Source: Lysinibacillus_B sp031181585 (GTDB lineage: Bacteria > Bacillota > Bacilli > Bacillales_A > Planococcaceae). From it: 64,000 nt of DNA. The translations under genes were made by a program, and so were the position numbers. The DNA lies in contig NZ_CP154840.1 in assembly GCF_047301505.1 (NCBI RefSeq), forward strand, positions 1,860,001 to 1,924,000, written 5' to 3'. The notes beneath the pieces are model-generated. The model was not told where the DNA came from, searched no databases, and saw only the letters and a program-made list of their open reading frames with translations. Shown here one piece after another: positions 27,691 to 34,734 of this stretch (positions are counted from its first letter, which is position 1; each line of letters opens with the position of its first letter).

Positions 27691-27733
27691 ACAATCGCGC
27701 CCGTGTATAGAAATAGGTTCCATTTTCAAATAC

Positions 27734-28180
27734 TCAGACATATTTTTCTGGTATGTACAACCGCATATAAAGATAATCATCCTCCATATCGTCTGTTATA
27801 TCAAAGCCTATGTTGCTCCAAAATTTTTGTGCGGTTATATTTTCTAGATTAACTGGTAAGGAAATCCTAGTTGCATTGTATTCCTTCCGCAAATATTCAA
27901 CACAAAGCCTAGCCGCTGCTGATCCATAGCCTTTTTTTTGAAAACGGCTATCTATCATAAAATTTATGATTTGGGGGTTATTTTCGCCAATATACATTAA
28001 AACATAGCCCACCATCACATTATCGGCATAAATTGCAAAGGGGCGTGAATCATCATAAAACACCCACGCTTCGGCTAAAGACCATGCTACAGAGTCTACA
28101 AAGTCCGCATTGGTATCATCTGTATGCAAGTTTAAACATTCTTCATAATTGTCCTGATTAATTGTTCTTAACTCCACCAA
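27734..28180 (-). CDS. GNAT-family N-acetyltransferase
   Basis: 148 aa. The acetyl-CoA binding loop is visible as DSRFQKKGYGSAAARLCVEYL (around residues 78-97, R/Q-x-x-G-x-G/A type), preceded by the beta4 strand PQIINFMI and followed by NLENITAQKFWSNIGF, the usual motif B. It transfers an acetyl group to an amine, perhaps a polyamine (SpeG/BltD-like) or an antibiotic. GTG at 28180 and TTG at 28183 both follow GGGAGGTGAT. It sits in the small-gene series. Confidence 0.85.
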   Translation of the reverse strand: MVELRTINQDNYEECLNLHTDDTNADFVDSVAWSLAEAWVFYDDSRPFAIYADNVMVGYVLMYIGENNPQIINFMIDSRFQKKGYGSAAARLCVEYLRKEYNATRISLPVNLENITAQKFWSNIGFDITDDMEDDYLYMRLYIPEKYV

Positions 28181-28345
28181 AAAATATCACCTCCCAAACA
28201 TAGTTAAGGATGTTTAATGTAAATAATCCAACTTTTGAAAAGTGGAATTAGCAAACAAATCTTAATACAACCTGGAAATCCTAGAACCTAATGCTCCAAT
28301 TGATTTTGAATCAGTTCTCCTTGAGAATAGTCAAAGAGAAAAAAG

Positions 28346-28445
28346 CCTTCCAAAGCGCGGGTGGGGGCTGATTCCCTAACTTTCATTCGGGAACGTTTAT
28401 TAGATTTGTTTTGTATGCTTTATAAATCCTTGTTGGATTAATATT
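28346..28445 (-). repeat. dispersed repeat, copy C
   Basis: CCTTCCAAAGCGCGGG at the left, then CATTCGGGAACGTTTATTAG and TTTATAAATCCTTGTTGGATTAA at the right. The same two blocks as in copy B, in the same order, lying directly below the gene at 28474. Confidence 0.65.
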
Positions 28446-28473
28446 CTTTTTGTTGAATACATCCATGGAGAAT

Positions 28474-28719
28474 CTAACCAGCAATTCCCCTAGCAAGTAC
28501 TAGGAAAAATACAAAAACTAAGACTCCGCCATTTAATAAAACACCTAATATTCCTGACAACCACTTCTTTGATAGTATCGCAAATACAATGCCGAATAGC
28601 GAAAATATCCCTAGAATGATAATAGCCAGCATCAAATTCGCATTAGGTCCTCTTATAATTAAAAATGCAATTATACTGGCAATAACCATTAGAAAAGTAA
28701 GAAATCCTAGCTTGTTCAT
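28474..28719 (-). CDS. small membrane protein (81 aa)
   Basis: Three hydrophobic segments (about residues 5-22, 28-47 and 54-77) with short polar links (RGPNAN, SKKW). Shape resembles immunity-type or stress membrane proteins, but there is no recognisable motif. GGGGGGATTAG precedes the ATG. Confidence 0.65.
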   Translation of the reverse strand: MNKLGFLTFLMVIASIIAFLIIRGPNANLMLAIIILGIFSLFGIVFAILSKKWLSGILGVLLNGGVLVFVFFLVLARGIAG

Positions 28720-28814
28720 CTAATCCCCCCTAAATTTTAGTACAACTAATTAAATAGAACTTTTTATATATATTGTATTATTATAACAAATATAGGGTTT
28801 AAAAGATTGGAAAA

Positions 28815-28850
28815 TAACAATCTTCCCAAAGCGTCGTTCGATAGCCTTTC
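28815..28850 (-). repeat. dispersed repeat, copy D (partial)
   Basis: TCTTCCCAAAGCGTCGTTCG, 1-2 mismatches from the left block of copy B; the right block is missing here. Confidence 0.55.
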
Positions 28851-29039
28851 ACAGAAGTATGGTATTCAATAATATGGCCCATTTATGGAATAAGAAACTA
28901 TTTTGCCTATTTACACAGGAATTTGATCAATCTTTTTTATATATGATCGAACTATATTTCAAAGCTGCATCAGCTGAACACGCAATATCCTGCTTGCCGA
29001 ATACAGTATCGGACTTCACGTGGAGAGATAAAAAGTGCT

Positions 29040-29084
29040 TTAATCCTTATTACGCTAACGGGGCAGGTTGGCGTAATAAGGATT
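29040..29084. repeat. 15-bp perfect inverted repeat
   Basis: TAATCCTTATTACGC and its exact complement surround a 15-base loop TAACGGGGCAGGTTG; the loop's CCCGTTAG core on the other strand is shared with the copy B hairpin. No T-run follows on the plus strand, so it is not a standard terminator there. Confidence 0.7.
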
Positions 29085-29195
29085 AACTAGAATGTTAGAA
29101 AGAAAGGACAGCAAAAATATGTGTATGGATTATCCAAATATTAGTTGCTAGAAAGCGTGTTTTTTAGATAAAGTCCTATAAAAAAATGACACGCC

Positions 29196-29272
29196 AGTTG
29201 ATGGGAGCGAAAGTGACGAGGAGACTGAGGCCATGCCCGTGGAAAGCGAGCCGGCTGTAGTGGAAATCAACT
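29196..29272 (+). repeat. degenerate copy of a common Bacillales intergenic repeat
   Basis: GAGCGAAAGTG...CGAGGAGACTGAGGCC, then CCCGTGGAAAGCGAGCCGGC and GTGGAAATCAAC. These blocks, in this order, are the ends of a structured GC-rich repeat that I recall from many Bacillales genomes; the middle part is missing here. The identification rests on memory of that consensus. Confidence 0.55.
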
Positions 29273-29333
29273 GTGCATATGATTACTGACAATAAAAGGT
29301 GAATCAATACCCGTGAAACAAGAAAGTGTAAAT

Positions 29334-30020
29334 CTAAATCTCTAGCCCCAAAAAGTCTTTAAAGCCCGATTTTCCTAGGGGAGTAATAACGATTTCCCGG
29401 GAATTTGCTTTCGTTTCTATCCAGCCCAATTCCATATACTTTTCAAATAAACCATTTCCTAACGCACCACCCAAATGATGCGTGCGTTCGCTCCAGTCAA
29501 GACATGCATGAGAAAAGGAACGGCGCTTTTTAGATAAGCCGACCAAATCTATCCCAAAGTCTTTAAAAAAGCGCTCTCCCGCAGCTGTTACAACAAATTC
29601 TTTATTAGTTCTCTCTATATACCCTGCCTCTTGCATGCTATTTGTTAAGTTCACACTTACACGTCCAGCTAAATGATCATAACAAGTTCTTATATTTTCT
29701 AATTTTTTTAGTTGACTAGATTGGTTTAAAGATCGAACTTCAGGTAGAGGAGATAAGGACATAATGACCTCAAGGGTATTTGCTACCTCGTTATTTGCCA
29801 ATCGGAAATATCGAAACCGTCCATATTTTTCACAAATGATCAGGTTATTTTCTTCTAGCTTAGCAAGGTGAAAGCTGGCTGTCTGGGGTTTAATGGAGGC
29901 CATATACGCCAGTTCACTGGCTGTATGGAATTTCCCATCCATTAAAGCTGCCAGTATGGCTGCTCTTGATTTTTCGGTAAGAAGAGCAGTGAGTGCCGAA
30001 ATATTCGGATGTATGATCAT
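29334..30020 (-). CDS. ArsR-family transcriptional regulator
   Basis: 228 aa, long for the family (usually about 100-120). The winged HTH is at about residues 12-75 (EKSRAAILAALMDGKFHTASELAYMASIKPQTASFHLAKLEENNLI), and the extra C-terminal half carries CYDHLAGRVSVNL, found in a subgroup of ArsR-like repressors of efflux genes. No CxCxxC metal site. ATG at 30020 has AGAGGTG 6 bases ahead; GTG at 30029 lies in that site. It is divergent from an EamA transporter that it probably represses. Confidence 0.87.
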   Translation of the reverse strand: MIIHPNISALTALLTEKSRAAILAALMDGKFHTASELAYMASIKPQTASFHLAKLEENNLIICEKYGRFRYFRLANNEVANTLEVIMSLSPLPEVRSLNQSSQLKKLENIRTCYDHLAGRVSVNLTNSMQEAGYIERTNKEFVVTAAGERFFKDFGIDLVGLSKKRRSFSHACLDWSERTHHLGGALGNGLFEKYMELGWIETKANSREIVITPLGKSGFKDFLGLEI

Positions 30021-30042
30021 TTTGAACACCTCTGTAATCCAT

Positions 30043-30061
30043 ATTTCGATGAATATCGAAT
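30043..30061. promoter_or_regulatory. candidate ArsR operator
   Basis: An imperfect palindrome with TTCGAT and ATCGAA half-sites lies in the intergenic region between the divergent regulator and transporter genes, close to the regulator start. The position fits autorepression and shared control. Confidence 0.5.
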
Positions 30062-30162
30062 TATCTAGCTTTTATAATCATACTAAAGAATCTCTCCACA
30101 AGGGAAGGGGGATTTTTCAATTTAAAGGGAAAAGAAAAATGTGATTGGGAGGTTGGGGTTAT

Positions 30163-31065
30163 ATGAAAAAACACTACTTTTTTGCATGTATTATTTTAAC
30201 TACTTTTTTAATGGGATCGTCTTTTGCGGTAGGTAAGATAGGGTTAGGCTATTCTTCACCGTTGTTATTGGCTGGATTACGTTTTCTTCTAGCTGGATTG
30301 ATCATGACTATTATTGTGAGAATGCTAAAAAGACCACACCCTGGCAGTATGAAAAATTGGGGAAGAATAGCGATGATAGGAACGTTCCAAACGGCAGGGG
30401 TTATGGGATGTATATTTTTAAGTCTAAGAACAATAACAGCGAGTGAATCTTCTATTTTAACTTTTATGAATCCGTTATTAGTCATTATTTTAGGCACTGT
30501 TTTTATGGGAAATCGTTATAGATGGTTTCAATGGATTGGCGTTGTATTAGGCTTTATAGGTGTAGGGATCACGTTAGGCGGCATAAATGACTTTAAAATA
30601 GGAATCGTATTTGGCGCAGTTTCAGCTGTATTTTGGGCTGTTTCCACATTATTGGTTAATAAGTGGGGAGAACATTTTGATACATGGGTGCTTTCTGCCT
30701 ATCAAATGCTGGTTGGCGGAGGCATTCTACTATTTTTAAGTATATTGCTGGAAGAACCTTTCTTTCATATAAATAAGCATTCGGTCCTTATTCTCTTATG
30801 GTTAAGTATCATGTCATCTATTGTTCAATTTGCGGTTTGGTATTTCCTTTTACAAAAAGGGGAACCAGGTAAAACAAGTTCTTATTTATTTCTAGCTCCA
30901 TTTTTTGGCGTGTTGACGGGGAGTGTATTGCTGAACGAACCGATTTCCTATTCGCTGATGGCTGGAGGACTATTTATTTTCATCGGTATCTATCTTGTTA
31001 ATAACAATTTTACAAAAGAAGAGGTGAATAATACCGGTACTCCTCTAAATAAAATAAAGGAATAA
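30163..31065 (+). CDS. EamA/DMT-superfamily transporter
   Basis: 300 aa, ten predicted membrane helices from two EamA repeats (about residues 5-135 and 145-285). TFLMGSSFAVGKIGL and FLNPLLVI-like TFMNPLLVIILG are typical of the drug/metabolite transporter group. It is an integral membrane exporter, probably of small metabolites or drugs. ATG at 30163 follows GGAGG by 9 bases; a TTG at 30145 is inside the ribosome site. The divergent ArsR-type gene is its likely regulator. Confidence 0.88.
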   Translation: MKKHYFFACIILTTFLMGSSFAVGKIGLGYSSPLLLAGLRFLLAGLIMTIIVRMLKRPHPGSMKNWGRIAMIGTFQTAGVMGCIFLSLRTITASESSILTFMNPLLVIILGTVFMGNRYRWFQWIGVVLGFIGVGITLGGINDFKIGIVFGAVSAVFWAVSTLLVNKWGEHFDTWVLSAYQMLVGGGILLFLSILLEEPFFHINKHSVLILLWLSIMSSIVQFAVWYFLLQKGEPGKTSSYLFLAPFFGVLTGSVLLNEPISYSLMAGGLFIFIGIYLVNNNFTKEEVNNTGTPLNKIKE

Positions 31066-31388
31066 AAAATTTACGGAGGAGCGGCCGAAGATGGAAAAGA
31101 AAACGTGGAAAGATTACTTTTATGAAATAATTAAGGCTTTGGTGCTTTATAAATAAGCGTTTTTAGTGTTGTTTTTAAGGGTTTATCCGATAAGTTAAAC
31201 TAGCCAATCACTCCAAGTATGAATAATAGGAGGATACATAGAATGTCTGTTATTACAAAAGAAGCGAGAGAATCATAGGAAATGAAAGTGCAGGAGATCA
31301 TTATTTAGGAATTACTATTTCATTTTCAGTGCCTCTTAAAGATATAGGGTAAAAACTAGTTGTTCATCAGACATGTTATTAAGTTAAA
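31066..31388 (+). other. intergenic with a doubtful 21-codon ORF
   Basis: A good GGAGG lies 11 bases before an ATG at 31091 that opens MEKKTWKDYFYEIIKALVLY and stops. A second short ORF follows at 31243. Neither is recognised; they may be tails of lost genes. Confidence 0.35.
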
Positions 31389-31418
31389 ATGAGTATTAAA
31401 AGCAACGACTTTGGAGTG

Positions 31419-32102
31419 ATGAAATTGTTTGGTTTTTTTCGTAAAAAACGTAGTGAAATTGATGTTGACAGGTTTAATAAAATGCTAATAGCAGTTTTAG
31501 AAAAACTACCAAGCGACTATTCGATTTATTTGAAACAAATAAAGGAAGGGATTTTGCAAGATGTTTTTCCTGTAACTGGATATGCAGGTGTTCATTTTGG
31601 TTTTTCATATCAAAGGGAAGTTATAAAAAAATACGAAAAAAAGAGTGAGAAAGATTACTCTATCACCGATATTAAAATATTGAATGAAAAAATAAACAAA
31701 GATGTCCAGCTTGAGATTTTTTTTAGCTGCGGCGTAATCGCAGGTGTTTCCTCCGATGATGAATTCACCCTATCTGATTTAGACCTCAATAAAATCAATA
31801 TTCGCTGTATGAAAGTGAAAGAAAAGCCTTTGGATGAAAACGTGAAAAGGGAATTGTTATCTTTTGGAATGCAAGGCTTCAATGAGGGTGAAGTATTTGA
31901 AGTTACAGTAGAAGACCGTAGAATGTTACATGTAAGAGATTTCTCTGATGGTGATTTCTTGGCTATTGAAGATGGTGATTTCTATTTAATCAGCATTTCC
32001 CTTAAAGAGGTATTAAAGATTTCATCTGCACATTACGAAACGATTAAGATGAATTTAATGAATCTTACAGAGGACGATATTTATTCGTTTATCCAAGAGT
32101 AA
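31419..32102 (+). CDS. hypothetical protein (about 227 aa)
   Basis: Not recognised. Basic N-terminus (KLFGFFRKKRSEIDVDRF), then a mixed alpha/beta body with YAGVHFGFSYQREV and a C-terminal acidic helix (NLTEDDIYSFIQE). No membrane helix or signal. The start is unclear: ATG at 31389 has no ribosome site; GGAG at 31411 sits too close to the ATG at 31419 and fits a TTG at 31425 better. Shape resembles cytoplasmic immunity-type proteins, but this is weak. Confidence 0.65.
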   Translation: MKLFGFFRKKRSEIDVDRFNKMLIAVLEKLPSDYSIYLKQIKEGILQDVFPVTGYAGVHFGFSYQREVIKKYEKKSEKDYSITDIKILNEKINKDVQLEIFFSCGVIAGVSSDDEFTLSDLDLNKINIRCMKVKEKPLDENVKRELLSFGMQGFNEGEVFEVTVEDRRMLHVRDFSDGDFLAIEDGDFYLISISLKEVLKISSAHYETIKMNLMNLTEDDIYSFIQE

Positions 32103-32287
32103 GAAATGAACAACAGGAGTTTCAGAGGGGCTGCACGCCTTGCTATACTCGCACGAAGCTTCCAGTACATAAACTCGCTGGGAGGTTCGCTATGTACGGA
32201 GAGAATGGATTAAAATCTATAATAAGCGTTCCAATTTGTCCCTCCCTGTATAAGGAGAGAGTTAAAACCGGATAGCCCTTGGCGGTG

Positions 32288-32318
32288 CGCCTCCTTCTCG
32301 AATAGAAGGGGGCGTTTT
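32288..32318 (+). terminator. intrinsic terminator
   Basis: CGCCTCCTTCT (32288-32298) pairs with AGAAGGGGGCG (32304-32314), one G-U, then TTTT. It lies 185 bases past the hypothetical gene; the bases between hold no gene. Confidence 0.8.
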
Positions 32319-32590
32319 AAATTATAAAGCGATAATTTTTAAACTGAAAAAAGTTAGAAAGGCATCTAACAGCTCAAATATTTAGAAGAGAATGAGCAGC
32401 TTCTCTTTTGTTCAAACTATAAGTTAGTACTGATTATTTCATGCATCCCTTCTCTATATTACACCTGCATTTCCGCTTTTTATTATTCTTAATATAGAAT
32501 TGGAAGATGAGTTATTTTCTCTTTCAATTAGTTGGAAGTGTATAGAGCAGTATTCTCGACATTCAATTGCATCAGTTTTACACTATTGTA

Positions 32591-32614
32591 GTATAGTAAA
32601 AACGGAAACTATAC
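32591..32614. promoter_or_regulatory. palindrome upstream of the anion transporter gene
   Basis: GTATAGT (32591-32597) and ACTATAC (32608-32614) form a perfect 7-bp inverted repeat with a 10-base spacer, 38 bases ahead of the transporter start. Position and symmetry suggest an operator or a promoter overlap; the regulator is not in this window. Confidence 0.45.
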
Positions 32615-32652
32615 ACGATATTGATGCAATAATTTGAGAGGAGACTTGTAAG

Positions 32653-34071
32653 GTGAAGCATAAACAGGAAGTCAAATTCATTCCTTTATTGATCATTGTG
32701 CTGATTGGGGCAATAATTTGGTTTATTCCTCCTCCAGAAGGTTTACAAGCACAGGCATGGCATTTGTTTGCCGTCTTTGTCGCAACGATTATTGGGCTTA
32801 TTCTTAAACCTCTTCCTATGGGAAGTATCGCAATATTGTCCTTAACCATTATTATCGTGACCAATACATTAGAACTCGAGGAAGCGCTAAGCGGGTTTCA
32901 AAACTCGACTATCTGGCTGATCGTCATTGCTTTCTTCATTTCAAGAGGATTCATTAAAACAGGTCTTGGTACACGTGTAGCATATATTTTTGTTCATTTG
33001 TTCGGGAAAAAGACGCTGGGGTTATCTTATTCCCTGATTGCCAGTGATTTGATCCTATCTCCTGCGATGCCGTCGAATACAGCACGTGCCGGCGGGATTT
33101 TACTGCCGATTATCCGGTCATTGTCGGAGACGTATGGTTCGAAAGCTGGAGATGGTACGGAAAGAAAAATAGGCGCCTTTTTAATGACAGCCTCTTTCCA
33201 AGGCAATATGATTACTTCGGCTATGTTCCTAACGGCAATGGCTGCGAACCCTTTAGCAGCCAAGCTGGCAGAAGATATCTCGGGTACAACAATTTCCTGG
33301 ATAGGCTGGGCAACAGCGGCGATCGTTCCCGGGCTGATTAGTTTAATTGTCGTGCCGTATCTCATCTATAAAATCTATCCACCGGAGATTAAAGAAACAC
33401 CATCTGCAACGGAAGAAGCGAGGAAAAAGCTTGATGCAATGGGACCTTTAAAAAGAGATGAATGGTATATGATCGGGATTTTCATCCTGTTGCTTGTTTT
33501 ATGGATATTCGGTTCGAACTTTCATCTCGATGCGACTGTTACAGCCTTTATCGGGTTGTCCTTATTGCTTCTTACACAAGTGTTAACATGGGATGATATT
33601 AAGAAAGAACAAGGTGCCTGGGACACATTAGTTTGGTTTTCGGTCCTTGTCATGATGGCCATGTTCTTGAATAGTACAGGGTTAATCCCCTGGTTTAGTG
33701 GTAAAGTACAGGGATTCATTGGCGGAACGTCCTGGATTTTGGCGTTAGTCATCCTTGCGGTTGTGTACTTCTATTCTCATTACTTCTTTGCAAGTAATAC
33801 AGCTCACGTAAGTGCCATGTACGGTGCCTTTCTATCCGTCCTTGTAGTGGCAGGTGCTCCGCCGATGGTTTCAGCCTTGGTCCTTGCATTCTTCAGTAAC
33901 TTATTCGGATGTTTAACAAATTACGGCAGCGGACCAGCGCCTGTTTTCTTCGGTGCAGGCTATGTGACACAAGAAAAATGGTGGGGAATCGGATTTGTCA
34001 TCTCCATCGTTCACCTCGTTATTTGGCTTGGTATCGGCGGACTATGGTGGAAAGTTCTTGGACTTTGGTAA
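32653..34071 (+). CDS. DASS-family anion/dicarboxylate transporter
   Basis: 472 aa, about 12-13 membrane helices. SAMPSNTARAGGILLPI (about residues 137-153) is the first of the two conserved SNT-type substrate loops, and YFFASNTAHVSAMYGAF (about 376-392) is the second, as in the CitT/TtdT/YflS group of di- and tricarboxylate exchangers. It sits in the cell membrane and likely moves malate, oxoglutarate or a related acid. GTG start at 32653 follows AGGAG by about 10 bases. A terminator follows. Confidence 0.88.
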   Translation: MKHKQEVKFIPLLIIVLIGAIIWFIPPPEGLQAQAWHLFAVFVATIIGLILKPLPMGSIAILSLTIIIVTNTLELEEALSGFQNSTIWLIVIAFFISRGFIKTGLGTRVAYIFVHLFGKKTLGLSYSLIASDLILSPAMPSNTARAGGILLPIIRSLSETYGSKAGDGTERKIGAFLMTASFQGNMITSAMFLTAMAANPLAAKLAEDISGTTISWIGWATAAIVPGLISLIVVPYLIYKIYPPEIKETPSATEEARKKLDAMGPLKRDEWYMIGIFILLLVLWIFGSNFHLDATVTAFIGLSLLLLTQVLTWDDIKKEQGAWDTLVWFSVLVMMAMFLNSTGLIPWFSGKVQGFIGGTSWILALVILAVVYFYSHYFFASNTAHVSAMYGAFLSVLVVAGAPPMVSALVLAFFSNLFGCLTNYGSGPAPVFFGAGYVTQEKWWGIGFVISIVHLVIWLGIGGLWWKVLGLW

Positions 34072-34127
34072 ATAATAGGTATTGCTTAAAAAGATATTTT
34101 TACGTATTATAATCGCAGTAAGCACGG

Positions 34128-34160
34128 ACGCTCTTCACGCTGAAAGTGGAGGGCGTTTTT
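34128..34160 (+). terminator. intrinsic terminator
   Basis: ACGCTCTTCAC (34128-34138) pairs with GTGGAGGGCGT (34146-34156), then TTTTT. It ends the transporter transcript and separates it from the defence island. Confidence 0.8.
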
Positions 34161-34734
34161 GATGCTTTTAAATAAGTTTACGCTGCTGGAAGGTAATTTC
34201 TAAATTGGATAAGATCTCTCTTTTTCTGGTTTCATTCTTGTCAAGGTTGATTGTAAAAGTTTGCATTGGAGGGCATCAGCAGCATGCCCTCTAAAGCATG
34301 TCTTTTGATGCGGGAATTTTGGAACATCTTGTATAGAGGAAAGGAATATTTACCCGCCATCATTCGGGAATGAAGAGGGAATATATCTTTTCTGAGTGTA
34401 AAGGAAACCCGGATAAAATTAATAATAAGGAAAGAGGGCTTCATTTTTTGTACAATAGATTTTAGGGGCAGAATAAGATGTTAAACAACGGACATAAAAA
34501 ATCAACGGATTACTAATATAGGTAAATGTGTTGAGTGTATTTGATATATTAATATTGTTTTCAAAGGGTACAGCTAGTAAGATAAATGTATTGATTATTA
34601 AATTTTTCTTTATGCAGGAAAGATAGTAAAACGATAAAAAATAGGTTGGAAATGCCTAAAAAGCCAGGGTTCATAGGTATTTGGACATCCGTTTTTGTAA
34701 AAACATAATTAGAAAATTTTATGGGGGATACATT
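34161..34734. other. AT-rich leader of the defence island
   Basis: About 570 bases with no recognisable gene. It carries the promoter region of the Z1 operon, but no clear promoter box could be assigned. No direct repeat or tRNA end marking an insertion site was found. Confidence 0.45.

Noticed and set aside
28859..29086. 75-codon plus-strand ORF beside the repeats
   Set aside because: No ribosome site, it runs through the inverted repeat at 29040-29084 and has no recognisable motif.
32150..32220. Possible T-box or other leader RNA with a GTACATA inverted repeat
   Set aside because: No T-box sequence or antiterminator motif could be found and the downstream gene is more than 400 bases away.
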